Below are positions 1 through 9,725 of a stretch of DNA of 64,000 bases, one piece after another. The notes beneath the pieces are model-generated. The model saw only the letters and a list, made by a program, of their open reading frames with translations, ran no database searches and was not told the DNA's origin. Position 1 is the first letter of the stretch. Every line of letters starts with the position of its first letter. This DNA is from Cytophagaceae bacterium (GTDB lineage Bacteria > Bacteroidota > Bacteroidia > Flavobacteriales > Flavobacteriaceae). A program made the position numbers and the translations under genes. The stretch covers positions 62,001 through 126,000 of the forward strand of contig PALD01000033.1 in assembly GCA_002710685.1 (NCBI GenBank), in the 5' to 3' direction.

Positions 1-428
1 TCACCAAACAAATCAACAAGAGTGATATAAATGTATGCCTTCATGATTTTTGAAACTCCTAAGTGATAGGTAAATCCCTGCTCTTCTGCAATAGGTTCAA
101 GTGTTTGAATATCGTTAAGTACATTAGAGTATGCCGTACTCCATGTTCCCGCAAATGATACTGGGGAATATGCACTTTGATATATGGGAGAACCGGTCAT
201 TGCATACATGCGGGTAACTGCCGAAGTAAATGAACTACCACCTCCAACATTTTGTACAAAGCCATTGAAGTTTAATTGTACATTATTGAATAAGAACTGT
301 GCGTCTGCAAGATCAGTTGAAACATCTAGAGGGTTTGCCAACAAATCTAATTCCGTTGTTTCACAGGAAGAAGTAACAACCCCTATGAACATAAACAGTA
401 ATAGAAATTTAATAATTATATTTTTCAT
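1..428 (-). CDS. SusD/RagB-family outer-membrane lipoprotein, 5' part only
   Basis: Reading the minus strand from ATG at 428 gives an open frame that runs off the window edge (about 142 residues visible). It starts with a lysine-containing hydrophobic leader ending in a lipobox (VVTSSC, Cys near residue 20), so a lipoprotein is predicted. The segment TLVDLFG near the cut resembles the conserved helix of the SusD N-terminal domain. It begins 12 bases after the stop of the SusC-like gene, the usual SusC-SusD order. SusD-type proteins bind oligomeric nutrients at the cell surface and cap the SusC channel. The substrate cannot be told because no catabolic enzyme lies in view. The open frame on the opposite strand here is a shadow. 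Confidence 0.9.
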   Translation of the reverse strand, partial: MKNIIIKFLLLFMFIGVVTSSCETTELDLLANPLDVSTDLADAQFLFNNVQLNFNGFVQNVGGGSSFTSAVTRMYAMTGSPIYQSAYSPVSFAGTWSTAYSNVLNDIQTLEPIAEEQGFTYHLGVSKIMKAYIYITLVDLFG

Positions 429-440
429 ATCTATATTTTT

Positions 441-3400
441 TTAAAAGGTCATGTTTATACTAAAGCCATATCGCTTAGCAGTAGGTCCTGTTAAGTAATC
501 AAATCCTTGACCATTACCAACTCCAAGACTGGAAACCTCAGGGTCAAAGTTGAGACCATCAGGAAAATTAACCGCCTTATACCAAAGGTTCTGACCTATA
601 ATACGTATCGTAAGATTACCTAAAGGTGTGTTTTCTAAAAGTCGTTTAGGGAATTTATACCCTAGAGAAACTTCCCTAAGCCTAATGTTTGTGGCATCAT
701 AAACTGATACTTCATCAGCCCCAAAACCTTTGTTGTTAAAATAAAGGTCTGTTGCAGCAATTTGAACATCATTAGGAGCTCCAGTTTCAGCACTTACACC
801 AGGGAGTACAAAGGATTGAGTCCTATCAAAATCTGTGTCAGTGGTTAGACCCCTAGCAAGTAATGAAGCTGCCGTAATTGAATAGATGTCCCCTCCATGG
901 GTATATTCTAATTGTGCACCAAGGGTAAAACCTTTAAAAGAGAACTCATTAATCAATGTAGACCTCCAGTCAGCGTTGGGGTCTCCAATAATTGAAGGGT
1001 CAGGATCTACTACATAATTTCCATCAGAATCAACAAGATAATCACCATTATCATTTCTGGCAATTGAAGAACCGATGATTACACCAAAGGCTTCTCCAGA
1101 AATTGCGGCATTACCCAAGTTTGAGTAACCTGCAAAAGGCACAATACTACCTTCTACTTCATTACCATTGTCAACAACTATATTTTCATTTATGGTGTAT
1201 TGCCCTGAAATATCCCACCTAAAACCATCAGCTTCCTTTGAACGTATGGGATTGATGTTGAAGCCAACTTCAATACCCTTATTTGTAACTTCACCAAGGT
1301 TATCGGAGGTAACAGTATATCCAGTTGAAGGATCGAGCTGCTTGCTCAAAATAATAAGATCCTTAGACTTTTTATCATATACAGAAATATCAAGACCAAG
1401 CCTATTATTGAATAATTGAGCCTCCACACCTGCTTCGAGCTCGTAAATCAATTCAGGTTTAAGATTGGGATTTGCGAGGCGATCACTTACTGAAAGGACA
1501 TTTACAACATTCCCACTTGAAGGATTGACAAACACGTTTGCCCCGCTTCCTAAACCTACTACAGTTGCATAAGGACTAGGGAAACCTGCTGATGAACCAT
1601 AACCTAATCTAAGTTTTAGGTAGTTTATGGCCTTACTGGCCTTAAGGCCTTCAATTGCAGATGTGGGAACAAATGAGAGACTTGCAGATGGATAAAATAT
1701 AGATCTGTTTTCTTTTGGTAAAGATGAAAACCAATCATTACGTCCCTGTGCATTTAAGTATAAAAAGTTTTTGTAATCCAGCGTAGCACTAGCATACGCA
1801 CCAATGATATTAAACTCATTTAATCCAGAAGAGGCTGTGGTCTCTTCAAAGTTTTGGTGGCTGAAAATACCATACACAAACTGCTGTGTACTCGTAGTGC
1901 TTACAAAATTAGAATACTCCCCACGAGGGTTGAAACCTATAGTTCCACTTAAATTGAAATCATCGTTAAGGTCTTTATCAAAATTTAAACTTAACAAGTG
2001 GTCAAAAACCGTGCTTTCAAATGAAGTGGTGGTAAAGATACCGCCTACAACTTGCTGACCTCCTTTGTTTGCAGATCGAGTATTAAGCTGATTGTATGAA
2101 TCGAGTCTCACACTATAAGAAGCGTTGAGCCAATCGGTAATATCATATGTTGTTGTGATATTTCCATAAAACCTCCTTACTTTCTCATTGTCATTGATGT
2201 TTTTTATTGTCCACCTAGGGTTTTGGATATCATTACCGCCGCGATAATAAACTGATGAATTATCAAGAGGATTTTCAAATGGTAAACCAAAAAGGTCTAT
2301 ACTGCGTGGAGTATATAAAATGTTTGCAAATAAAGATGCTCCCGCTGGGTTAGACCCAAAACCAATTGCAGCAGGTGGGGTATCCCTATCAGTCCTTACA
2401 TAATTGAAAGAAGAACTTATGTTGAACTTGTTTGCTAATTTAGCAGTTCCACCTACACTGAAGTTAAGTCTCCTGTACAGGTTTCCGGGAACAAAACCTT
2501 CATCTTCCGTTCTACCAAAGTTTATGTTGAATGATGCATTTTCAGTGGCCTTAGAGGCATTTACTGAAGTAGTTATTACAGAACCGGTCTTAAAAAATTG
2601 CTCTACGCTATTATAAGGTTTGTAATCATAACGAGCATTAGCAAATTCAGGAAATGCATCAGCAAAATTTGTCGTACTGTATGGATGGGGCACTGTTCCA
2701 TCAGCATTGACACCTCTTTCTCCACGGGTATCAAAACTTGGTCCCCAGTTTGAGAATGCCGCGGAGTAGCTTTGGTAAAAACCATTACCATAAGTATTTT
2801 GATAATCTGGTAAATTTGAAATTTCATTACTAAAGTAAGATTGATTAACAGCAATCTCAAGTTTCTTCTGGGCATTTGAGCTAGAACCTGTTTTAGTGGT
2901 GATTAAAACCACACCGTTTCTACCGGCCTGACCATAAAGAGTCGTTGCACTCAATCCTTTAAGTACTGAAATTTCAGCAATATTGTTAGGGTCTAGGTCT
3001 AAGAACCTACTAGATGCAGTTGCTCCTCCTTGAACAAAGTTTCTATCTTGATTGGTATCTGAATTAAATGGGACCCCATCCACAACAAAAAGTGGCTGGT
3101 TACTTCCATTGATGGAAGAGTACCCTCTAATAATGATATTGGTACCAGACCCTGAAAGACCTGATGTTTGCTGGATGTTCACCCCAGGAGCCTTACCTGT
3201 CAATGCCCTAACTACATCCGTTTGTGGTTTTGAACCGATGTCCTCTGAAGATATTGTTGATACCGCATAACCCAGAGCCTTCTTTTCTTTTCTTATCCCT
3301 TGGGCAGTCACGACAACTTCATCTAGGGCCTCCCCTTGAGATAATTGAACATCAACTGTAGTAGAGGCACCTAAAGCAACCTCCTTTGTGGAAAAACCTA

Positions 3401-3626
3401 CATATGAAAATACTAATGTGGCACCTTCTCCGGCTTCGATGGAATAAAGACCATCAAAATCTGACTGAGTACCTGTTGAAGTTCCCTTGACAACGATATT
3501 AACACCAGGCAGCGGTACTCCGCTATCATCTGTAATCGTTCCGGAAACTGTTTTTGTCTGTGCAAAGGAAATTTGCACAACTAACGCCACGAATAGCGTC
3601 AAAAGTCCACTAAACTTTGTTTTCAT
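441..3626 (-). CDS. SusC/RagA-family TonB-linked outer-membrane receptor
   Basis: The protein has 1061 residues, normal for SusC. It has a signal peptide (about 1-22, ending SFAQ), a carboxypeptidase-regulatory-like beta-sandwich (about 25-105, with GVPLPGVNIVVKGTSTGTQ and DFDGLYSI), a plug domain (about 115-245, with IIIRGYSS, PLFVVDGVP and LYGQAGRNGVVLITTK) and a long C-terminal beta-barrel ending in Phe (INMTF), the BAM recognition type of end. It forms the TonB-driven uptake channel with the SusD-like lipoprotein 12 bases downstream. No sigma/anti-sigma pair, sensor or polysaccharide lyase is adjacent, so substrate and regulation stay open; it could take up peptides or other polymers rather than glycans. 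Confidence 0.96.
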   Translation of the reverse strand: MKTKFSGLLTLFVALVVQISFAQTKTVSGTITDDSGVPLPGVNIVVKGTSTGTQSDFDGLYSIEAGEGATLVFSYVGFSTKEVALGASTTVDVQLSQGEALDEVVVTAQGIRKEKKALGYAVSTISSEDIGSKPQTDVVRALTGKAPGVNIQQTSGLSGSGTNIIIRGYSSINGSNQPLFVVDGVPFNSDTNQDRNFVQGGATASSRFLDLDPNNIAEISVLKGLSATTLYGQAGRNGVVLITTKTGSSSNAQKKLEIAVNQSYFSNEISNLPDYQNTYGNGFYQSYSAAFSNWGPSFDTRGERGVNADGTVPHPYSTTNFADAFPEFANARYDYKPYNSVEQFFKTGSVITTSVNASKATENASFNINFGRTEDEGFVPGNLYRRLNFSVGGTAKLANKFNISSSFNYVRTDRDTPPAAIGFGSNPAGASLFANILYTPRSIDLFGLPFENPLDNSSVYYRGGNDIQNPRWTIKNINDNEKVRRFYGNITTTYDITDWLNASYSVRLDSYNQLNTRSANKGGQQVVGGIFTTTSFESTVFDHLLSLNFDKDLNDDFNLSGTIGFNPRGEYSNFVSTTSTQQFVYGIFSHQNFEETTASSGLNEFNIIGAYASATLDYKNFLYLNAQGRNDWFSSLPKENRSIFYPSASLSFVPTSAIEGLKASKAINYLKLRLGYGSSAGFPSPYATVVGLGSGANVFVNPSSGNVVNVLSVSDRLANPNLKPELIYELEAGVEAQLFNNRLGLDISVYDKKSKDLIILSKQLDPSTGYTVTSDNLGEVTNKGIEVGFNINPIRSKEADGFRWDISGQYTINENIVVDNGNEVEGSIVPFAGYSNLGNAAISGEAFGVIIGSSIARNDNGDYLVDSDGNYVVDPDPSIIGDPNADWRSTLINEFSFKGFTLGAQLEYTHGGDIYSITAASLLARGLTTDTDFDRTQSFVLPGVSAETGAPNDVQIAATDLYFNNKGFGADEVSVYDATNIRLREVSLGYKFPKRLLENTPLGNLTIRIIGQNLWYKAVNFPDGLNFDPEVSSLGVGNGQGFDYLTGPTAKRYGFSINMTF

Positions 3627-3699
3627 GTTTTGAATTTATTTGAATTAGCCGTTCCAAAAATCATAATAAAAAGTTAATTACACAACTCGATATTAATAA

Positions 3700-3740
3700 A
3701 AGTTCGGGTTTCTATGAATTATTCTTCGCAATAACCCGTT
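3700..3740 (-). terminator. weak terminator-like inverted repeat
   Basis: CGGGTT (3705-3710) and AACCCG (3733-3738) can pair downstream of the BamA-like gene; on the minus strand the hairpin is followed by AACTTTTATT. The loop is long and the U tract poor, so this is a weak candidate. The rest of the 120-base gap before the SusC gene shows no promoter I can name. Confidence 0.3.
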
Positions 3741-3746
3741 TTTTAT

Positions 3747-5417
3747 TCAGAATAATGCAATTACCGAAATGTGAAAAATTGTGTCTGAAAATTTAAAACC
3801 ACTATTGCTGATGGGATTTGCAACGTTGATTTTGAGGACACTAGAAGCGGTAAGAAGAGAAATGCCGGCTCCGGCACTGTAAATGAAGTCGTTAACTAAA
3901 TCGTTTTCATAGTAACTGGCATCAAAAATGGAATTTAACACTAATCCATTAACAGGAATGTAGCGAAATTCACTCATAAAACTTGTATGTGACCCTGCAA
4001 CAAGAGAATTTTCGGCAAAGCCACGTATGGTTTGCATACCCCCAAAACGATAAAGCTCATTGTCAAAATAGTTTTTTGAGAAGAGTGCCTGGGTATTGTT
4101 CCTTAAAAAAAAATGGTATTTTGAATTGATGCGGAATGTTCTTTCAAATGTTCCATCCACAAAACCTTGTGGTGTTCTTGCTCCTTCTGTTTTGCGAGAT
4201 CCCACCCCGGCACTGAGACGTATAAGGTCAAGGTTACCTGTCAAGGGGTTGTTTGAAGGATTTAAGAATACAATGCCCGTGGTGATAAAGTTTTTAGAAT
4301 AGTTTTTGATATTTATCAGGTTGATGCTGTTCAATCGTGAGGAAGTTTCATGCTTTAAGCCTGCATTGAGATGGAGCCTGTTATTGATTTTGTACAACAG
4401 CTCCAGGTTTTGGCTGGTCGTTGAGAAGGTGCTGTCTTTTCTAAAGAGGTTGATGCCGGCAGTAAGTCCTACCGGTGTCCTTAATATATAAGGTAGTTGT
4501 ACATGGGCATCAAGAGCCCTTTGGTCGTTACCATCGCCCCTGTAATTTATTTCCAGTGATTCCCCATAATTCAGGTTGTTCAGTAAGCGTATCTCAAGAT
4601 TGCCGTTGATTCTTAGTTTACCCGTTTCCTCATTTGTCCCAAAGCCAAGAAAACCATCCAACCTGTTTGCTGATTTTTTTTCCAGGTAGGTGTATGCGAT
4701 GGTCTCGCTTTCGCGAAAAAGGATTTCCGCAGGTTTGACCACATCTGCAAAATTGAGGTCATTGAGCAGGTCCAGTTTACTTGCAATATTGACCTGATCA
4801 AATATTTTACCTGTTTTCAACCCTGTTCCTAGGGTGATAAAGCTTCTGGGGAATTTTTCATAACCCACTATGGCAATACTGTCCAGTTTTCTGGTTTTAC
4901 TTCGGTTAAGTACTACATCTGCCACGAGAAGGGTATCCTTGTTTTTGATGTTCTCAAGGCTGACCATTGACAAAGGGCGGCCATTTTTAGCTTCAAGCAG
5001 GTTAAATCTCTTTAATATAAAGGTTGTTTGGTTAAACGGTATCCATATTTTTTTATTTTCATGTCGCAAGTTCAGTTCATCTGAATATGTTTCAAGAATC
5101 ATATCAGTATAGCGGGCAAGTATATATTGGGTTTTCTTTCCTGGATTGAGAAAGGCCACATAGTTATTGCCCATCCGTTTCAGGCTATCAACGGTAGACG
5201 TGATAAACCCCATTTTTTGCAGCGAATCATTTAAGGTATGGGCAGCCCGTGAGGCTTCTTCAAGGCCCCTTATTTTTTTAAACGTTAAAAGCTGGTATAC
5301 ACTATCTAAAGGTGCTTCATTTGAAGGGGTATGTATTATAAGTTCCTGCGCCATTGAAGCAGGGGATGAGGTTATATATATAATAAGGAATAGAAAAAGT
5401 AGTTGTTTGCGTCTCAA
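3747..5417 (-). CDS. BamA/TamA-like outer-membrane beta-barrel protein
   Basis: The C-terminal half is a surface-antigen (Omp85-type) barrel. IRGF, near residue 500 of the long frame, matches the conserved (V/I)RG(F/Y) lid-loop motif of the superfamily, and the protein ends in Phe. A POTRA-like region (SIAIVGYEKFPRSFI onward) precedes the barrel. The frame opens at TTG 5507, but the signal-peptide-like stretch RRKQLLFLFLIIYITSSPASMAQ lies about 30 residues in, so I prefer the TTG at 5417. Neither candidate is ATG. It is a single-gene unit divergent from rpsL. Omp85 members insert or secrete outer-membrane proteins; this is not the full-length BamA (too few POTRA repeats), so the client is unknown. 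Confidence 0.8.
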   Translation of the reverse strand: MRRKQLLFLFLIIYITSSPASMAQELIIHTPSNEAPLDSVYQLLTFKKIRGLEEASRAAHTLNDSLQKMGFITSTVDSLKRMGNNYVAFLNPGKKTQYILARYTDMILETYSDELNLRHENKKIWIPFNQTTFILKRFNLLEAKNGRPLSMVSLENIKNKDTLLVADVVLNRSKTRKLDSIAIVGYEKFPRSFITLGTGLKTGKIFDQVNIASKLDLLNDLNFADVVKPAEILFRESETIAYTYLEKKSANRLDGFLGFGTNEETGKLRINGNLEIRLLNNLNYGESLEINYRGDGNDQRALDAHVQLPYILRTPVGLTAGINLFRKDSTFSTTSQNLELLYKINNRLHLNAGLKHETSSRLNSINLINIKNYSKNFITTGIVFLNPSNNPLTGNLDLIRLSAGVGSRKTEGARTPQGFVDGTFERTFRINSKYHFFLRNNTQALFSKNYFDNELYRFGGMQTIRGFAENSLVAGSHTSFMSEFRYIPVNGLVLNSIFDASYYENDLVNDFIYSAGAGISLLTASSVLKINVANPISNSGFKFSDTIFHISVIALF

Positions 5418-5513
5418 AGTAAGATTATGTGGCTGTTGAATAACGGTTTTTTGGAATTTAAAATTGCGTGGATAATCTTTTGAAAAATACCTTTGAAAAT
5501 TAATCAATTAACG

Positions 5514-5544
5514 TTTGAATAAGTGAAATTAATTTATACCTTTG
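5514..5544 (+). promoter_or_regulatory. rpsL operon promoter (TTTG-N19-TACCTTTG)
   Basis: TTTG at 5514-5517, a 19-base spacer and TACCTTTG at 5537-5544 fit the Bacteroidota housekeeping promoter consensus (-33 TTTG, -7 TANNTTTG) exactly. Transcription would begin near 5548, giving a leader of about 50 bases before rpsL. It is the only strong promoter I see before the 17-kb ribosomal block. Confidence 0.8.
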
Positions 5545-5576
5545 CAAGCCCTTAGAAATAGGGGGTTGATATTTAA

Positions 5577-5584
5577 CAAAATTA
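5577..5584 (-). promoter_or_regulatory. candidate -7 box for the BamA-like gene
   Basis: On the minus strand this reads TAATTTTG, matching the Bacteroidota TANNTTTG -7 consensus. The -33 region is only a weak GTTG. It lies back to back with the rpsL promoter, so the two units would share a roughly 90-base divergent region. Confidence 0.4.
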
Positions 5585-5597
5585 GGTAAACGAAATT

Positions 5598-5972
5598 ATG
5601 CCAACAATTTCACAATTAGTACGAAAAGGAAGGGCCAAGATAACCAAGAAGAGTAAATCGGCTGCTTTGGATTCGTGCCCACAACGCCGCGGGGTTTGTA
5701 CCCGTGTGTACACGACCACACCTAAGAAACCTAACTCAGCTATGCGTAAAGTAGCTCGTGTAAGGTTGACAAACGGTAAGGAAGTGAACGCATACATAGG
5801 TGGTGAGGGACACAATCTCCAGGAGCACTCGATAGTATTGGTTAGAGGCGGAAGGGTAAAGGATTTGCCAGGTGTGCGGTACCATATCGTTCGTGGCGCG
5901 CTTGACACAGCAGGTGTACAAGGACGTCTACAGCGTAGGTCTAAATACGGAGCAAAACGCCCTAAAAAGTAA
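5598..5972 (+). CDS. rpsL: 30S ribosomal protein S12
   Basis: The 124-residue protein is full length. KKPNSAMRK (43-51) and [10 protein letters not shown] (87-96) are the two decoding-centre loops of S12. Lys44 and Lys88, counted with Met1, correspond to the E. coli residues K43 and K87 whose replacement gives streptomycin resistance, and both are the sensitive lysine. Asp89 is the position of the beta-methylthiolated aspartate in other bacteria. It opens the str-type cluster, 25 bases before rpsG, and has its own consensus promoter upstream. The long minus-strand open frame across it is a shadow. Confidence 0.99.
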   Translation: MPTISQLVRKGRAKITKKSKSAALDSCPQRRGVCTRVYTTTPKKPNSAMRKVARVRLTNGKEVNAYIGGEGHNLQEHSIVLVRGGRVKDLPGVRYHIVRGALDTAGVQGRLQRRSKYGAKRPKK

Positions 5973-5997
5973 TCAAAAACACTTTTAAAGAGAAGTA

Positions 5998-6474
5998 ATG
6001 AGAAAAAGACAGGCAAAGAAAAGGCCGCTTTTACCAGATCCAAAGTTCAACGATCAGTTGGTGACGCGTTTTGTCAACATGATGATGTGGGATGGTAAGA
6101 AATCGGTTGCCTTTAAGATTTTCTACGATGCTATCGCAATCGTGGAAGAGAAGAAACAAGATGACGAGAAAACGGGCCTTGAGCTATGGAAGGACGCCCT
6201 TTCTAACGTGATGCCTCATGTTGAGGTGCGTAGCCGTAGGGTGGGTGGTGCTACTTTCCAGATCCCTATGCAGATCAGGCCAGACCGTAAGATATCTACT
6301 GCGATGAAGTGGTTGATAAGCTATTCGCGCAAGCGTAATGAGAAGTCAATGGCTCTTAAGCTGGCATCTGAGGTTTTAGCTGCTGCAAAAGAAGAAGGTG
6401 CTGCTGTTAAGAAGCGTGTGGATACGCATAAGATGGCAGAAGCAAACAAAGCATTCTCTCACTTTAGATTCTAA
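5998..6474 (+). CDS. rpsG: 30S ribosomal protein S7
   Basis: The 158-residue protein is typical of S7, the primary 16S rRNA binder that nucleates the small-subunit head and contacts the E site. The basic N terminus ([15 protein letters not shown]) and the [16 protein letters not shown] segment, near residue 78, are family signatures. It sits between rpsL and fusA, nine bases before fusA, the order of the bacterial str operon. In E. coli S7 represses translation of this operon by binding the rpsL-rpsG gap; here that gap is only 25 bases, so that mechanism is unlikely to operate in the same form. Confidence 0.99.
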   Translation: MRKRQAKKRPLLPDPKFNDQLVTRFVNMMMWDGKKSVAFKIFYDAIAIVEEKKQDDEKTGLELWKDALSNVMPHVEVRSRRVGGATFQIPMQIRPDRKISTAMKWLISYSRKRNEKSMALKLASEVLAAAKEEGAAVKKRVDTHKMAEANKAFSHFRF

Positions 6475-6482
6475 AAGATAAA

Positions 6483-8615
6483 ATGGCACAAAGAGATTTA
6501 AAATTTACACGTAATATAGGTATCGCCGCCCACATTGATGCTGGTAAGACTACTACTACTGAACGTATTCTTTTTTACACGGGAGTTAGTCACAAGATAG
6601 GTGAGGTGCATGACGGTGCTGCTACCATGGACTGGATGGAGCAAGAGCAGGAGAGGGGTATTACCATTACTTCTGCAGCTACAACCTGTACTTGGAAGTT
6701 TCCTATGGAAAACGCACAGCCACTGCCAGATACAAAGGATTATCACTTTAACATTATAGACACCCCGGGACACGTTGACTTTACCGTTGAGGTAAACCGT
6801 TCACTTAGGGTACTTGATGGTCTTGTGTTCCTTTTTTCTGCCGTAGATGGTGTTGAGCCACAGTCTGAAACTAACTGGAGGCTTGCAGATAACTACAAAG
6901 TGCCACGTATGGGCTTTGTGAACAAGATGGACCGTCAAGGTTCAAACTTCCTGGCTGTTTGTCAGCAGGTGAAGGATATGCTGGGCTCTAATGCAGTGCC
7001 TATTGTACTTCCCATAGGTGATGAAGCAGACTTTAGGGGTATTGTTGACCTCGTGAAGAACCGTGCCGTGGTATGGCATGATGATACACAGGGGGCAACT
7101 TTTGATGTTGTTGATATTCCTGAAGACCTAAAAGAGGAGACTGCGATGTACCGTGCACAGCTTATTGAGGCTGTCGCAGAGTATGACGAGAACCTTATGG
7201 AGAAGTTCTTTGAAGATGAAAACAGTATCACAGAGGATGAGGTGCATGCTGCGCTTCGAGCTGCAGTTATGGATATGAGCATTATCCCTATGATTTGTGG
7301 TTCTGCATTTAAGAACAAAGGGGTTCAGTTCCTTCTTGATGCAGTTTGCCGCTATTTGCCTTCTCCGGTTGATAAAGAAGGTATTGTGGGGACTAACCCA
7401 GATACAGGTGCTGAAGAAAAGCGTAAGCCGGATGTAACCGCACCTTTTGCAGCACTTGCCTTTAAGATTGCAACTGACCCATTTGTAGGTCGTCTTGCAT
7501 TCTTCCGTGCATACTCAGGTAGGCTTGAGGCCGGTTCTTATGTCCTCAACAACCGTTCAGGTAAAAAAGAGCGTATCTCACGTATTTACCAGATGCACTC
7601 AAACAAGCAAAATGCTATTGATTTTATTGAAGCTGGAGACATTGGCGCGGCAGTAGGGTTTAAAGACATTAAGACAGGGGATACCCTTTCTGATGAGAAA
7701 CACCCTATCGTCCTTGAGTCAATGGATTTCCCAGACCCGGTAATAGGTATAGCGGTCGAGCCAAAAACAAAGGCTGACGTAGATAAACTGGGTATGGCAC
7801 TTGCCAAACTTTCTGAAGAAGATCCCACGTTCCAGGCACGTACTGATGAGGCTTCTGGCCAAACCATTATTTCTGGTATGGGTGAGCTTCACCTGGATAT
7901 CATCGTTGACCGTCTTAAACGTGAGTTTAAGGTAGAGGTAAATCAAGGTGAGCCTCAGGTAGAGTATAAAGAAGCTATCACAAGAGCTGCTGATCACAGG
8001 GAGGTTTATAAGAAACAAACCGGTGGTCGTGGTAAATTTGCTGATATCGTATTTACCCTAGAGCCTGCTGAAGATGGAAAAGAAGGTCTTGAATTTATAA
8101 ACTCCATCAAGGGTGGTAACATTCCTAAAGAATTTGTGCCCTCTGTTGAGAAAGGATTCAAGGAGGCAATGAAAAATGGTCCCCTTGCAGGGTTTGAGGT
8201 TGATAGTATGAAAGTCGTCCTTAAGGATGGATCGTTCCACCCTGTGGATTCTGATCAACTATCATTTGAACTTGCTGCAAAACTTGGTTTCAAGAATGCT
8301 GCTAAAGCTGCAGGAGCTAAGATACTTGAACCTATCATGAAGCTTGAGGTATTGACCCCAGAAGAAAACATGGGTGATATCGTAGGTGACCTTAACCGCC
8401 GTCGTGGCCAGGTCAACAACATGAGCGATCGTGCAGGTGCCAAGGTCATTAAGGCTGAGGTTCCACTTTCAGAGATGTTTGGTTACGTGACAACGTTGCG
8501 TACACTTTCATCCGGGCGTGCAACTTCTACTATGGAGTTTTCTCATTATGCAGAGACTCCCAGCAATATTGCAGACGATGTTATTGCAAAAGCAAAAGGT
8601 TCGGTAAACCAATAA
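6483..8615 (+). CDS. fusA: translation elongation factor G
   Basis: EF-G, 710 residues, is the GTPase that drives translocation on the ribosome. The P-loop [13 protein letters not shown] (16-28), switch [10 protein letters not shown] and the NKMD guanine-specificity motif are all intact, followed by domains II to V ([18 protein letters not shown] and GGRGKFAD in order). It lies directly behind rpsG with AT-rich spacing and no Shine-Dalgarno motif. Unlike the classical str operon, no tuf follows; the next gene is rpsJ, 10 bases on, so the elongation factor Tu gene must be elsewhere. Confidence 0.99.
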   Translation: MAQRDLKFTRNIGIAAHIDAGKTTTTERILFYTGVSHKIGEVHDGAATMDWMEQEQERGITITSAATTCTWKFPMENAQPLPDTKDYHFNIIDTPGHVDFTVEVNRSLRVLDGLVFLFSAVDGVEPQSETNWRLADNYKVPRMGFVNKMDRQGSNFLAVCQQVKDMLGSNAVPIVLPIGDEADFRGIVDLVKNRAVVWHDDTQGATFDVVDIPEDLKEETAMYRAQLIEAVAEYDENLMEKFFEDENSITEDEVHAALRAAVMDMSIIPMICGSAFKNKGVQFLLDAVCRYLPSPVDKEGIVGTNPDTGAEEKRKPDVTAPFAALAFKIATDPFVGRLAFFRAYSGRLEAGSYVLNNRSGKKERISRIYQMHSNKQNAIDFIEAGDIGAAVGFKDIKTGDTLSDEKHPIVLESMDFPDPVIGIAVEPKTKADVDKLGMALAKLSEEDPTFQARTDEASGQTIISGMGELHLDIIVDRLKREFKVEVNQGEPQVEYKEAITRAADHREVYKKQTGGRGKFADIVFTLEPAEDGKEGLEFINSIKGGNIPKEFVPSVEKGFKEAMKNGPLAGFEVDSMKVVLKDGSFHPVDSDQLSFELAAKLGFKNAAKAAGAKILEPIMKLEVLTPEENMGDIVGDLNRRRGQVNNMSDRAGAKVIKAEVPLSEMFGYVTTLRTLSSGRATSTMEFSHYAETPSNIADDVIAKAKGSVNQ

Positions 8616-8625
8616 TATTAGGGTA

Positions 8626-8931
8626 ATGAGTCAGAAAATCAGGATAAAATTAAAGTCATACGATCACAATCTAGTAGACAAGTCTGCAGAAAAAATCGTG
8701 AAAACAGTAAAGAGTACTGGTGCCGTAGTAACTGGGCCAATCCCACTTCCTACCCACAAAAAAATCTTTACCGTACTACGTTCTCCACACGTTAACAAGA
8801 AATCCCGTGAGCAGTTTCAATTGAGCTCTTACAAGAGGTTGCTTGATATCTACAGTTCATCTTCAAAGACCATCGATGCGTTGATGAAGCTTGAACTGCC
8901 CAGTGGTGTAGAAGTAGAGATCAAGGTCTAG
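8626..8931 (+). CDS. rpsJ: 30S ribosomal protein S10 (NusE)
   Basis: S10 has 101 residues. The start [24 protein letters not shown] and the [28 protein letters not shown] segment are typical. S10 sits in the 30S head and also acts as NusE in transcription antitermination, binding NusB and NusG. It is the head of the S10 gene set but is placed only 10 bases behind fusA, so it is probably co-transcribed with the str genes. A 182-base gap with predicted RNA structure separates it from rplC. Confidence 0.99.
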   Translation: MSQKIRIKLKSYDHNLVDKSAEKIVKTVKSTGAVVTGPIPLPTHKKIFTVLRSPHVNKKSREQFQLSSYKRLLDIYSSSSKTIDALMKLELPSGVEVEIKV

Positions 8932-8938
8932 GTGCATT

Positions 8939-9065
8939 CCGCGCAAGCGGTTGTGTCTTGAAGGTTTCGCTGCGGCGAAAGAAAAATGTCCCAAGCTGCG
9001 TGCAAGGGAAAAACGGAAAGAATATTTTCAGCAGGGTTGAAGGTATTTTGACCCTGTTTTTTTTT
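8939..9065 (+). promoter_or_regulatory. candidate structured leader upstream of rplC
   Basis: Four short inverted repeats follow each other between rpsJ and rplC: CCGC-GCAA-GCGG (8939-8950, a GNRA tetraloop hairpin), TTTCGC-TGCG-GCGAAA (8965-8980), TCCC ... GGGA (8989-9009), and CAGGGT ... ACCCTG followed by nine T (9032-9065), which is a terminator shape. The arrangement resembles an attenuated ribosomal-protein leader, possibly sensed by L4 as in the E. coli S10 operon, where the leader lies upstream of rpsJ instead. The second hairpin also belongs to a palindrome family found elsewhere in the window. Confidence 0.5.
9032..9065 (+). terminator. intra-operon terminator or attenuator before rplC
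   Basis: CAGGGT (9032-9037) pairs with ACCCTG (9051-9056), followed by an uninterrupted run of nine T. It lies 49 bases before the rplC start, inside an otherwise unbroken ribosomal operon, so it either attenuates transcription or separates the str/S10 unit from the L3 unit. I see no full-consensus promoter between it and rplC. Confidence 0.55.
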
Positions 9066-9113
9066 CGCGGAAGCAAAACAAGAATAAATAGTAATCAATT
9101 TTAATTAATAAAT

Positions 9114-9725
9114 ATGTCTGGGTTAATTGGAAAAAAAGTAGGTATGACCAGCATCTTTGACGAGAATGGAAAGAATATTCCATGTACCGTTATAGAAGCG
9201 GGTCCCTGCGTTGTTACCCAAGTCAGAACCGAAGAGGTTGACGGGTATGAAGCCCTTCAACTGGGTTTCGATGACGCAAAGACAGCAAACAAAGCTGCAG
9301 AAGGCCATGCCAAGAAAGCAGGAACAGTTGCTAAGCGCAAAGTTGTCGAGTTCCAGGGATTTGAAGGAGATTTTAAATTAGGAGATGCGGTAACCGTAGA
9401 TCATTTTATCGAGGGAGAGTTTGTTGACATTGTCGGCACTTCAAAAGGTAAGGGATTTCAAGGTGTGGTAAAGAGACACGGCTTTGCCGGTGTAGGACAG
9501 GCCACTCACGGTCAGCACAACCGTTTGCGTGCACCTGGTTCAATAGGTGCGGCATCATATCCTGCGCGTGTATTTAAAGGTATGCGCATGGCAGGTCGTA
9601 TGGGCGGAGATCGAGTGAAAGTTGAAAATTTAAGGGTTCTTAAAGTGGTAAAGGATAAAAACCTACTTGTTGTCAAGGGGTGTGTTCCAGGTCACAAGAA
9701 TTCTTATGTAATCATTGAGAAGTAA
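9114..9725 (+). CDS. rplC: 50S ribosomal protein L3
   Basis: L3 has 203 residues. The extension [20 protein letters not shown], around residues 127-146, reaches toward the peptidyl-transferase centre; its glutamine is N5-methylated in E. coli. L3 is an early assembly protein that nucleates 50S folding. The gene follows a 182-base structured gap, and its stop overlaps the rplD start by one base (TAATG), which points to translational coupling. Confidence 0.99.
   Translation: MSGLIGKKVGMTSIFDENGKNIPCTVIEAGPCVVTQVRTEEVDGYEALQLGFDDAKTANKAAEGHAKKAGTVAKRKVVEFQGFEGDFKLGDAVTVDHFIEGEFVDIVGTSKGKGFQGVVKRHGFAGVGQATHGQHNRLRAPGSIGAASYPARVFKGMRMAGRMGGDRVKVENLRVLKVVKDKNLLVVKGCVPGHKNSYVIIEK

Noticed and set aside
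184..444. 86-residue plus-strand frame at the window start
   Set aside because: It is antisense to the SusD-like gene, whose lipoprotein signal and conserved segment are clear.
5582..6043. 153-residue open frame on the minus strand over rpsL
   Set aside because: It lies antisense to rpsL, whose protein is fully conserved, and its translation has no recognisable feature.
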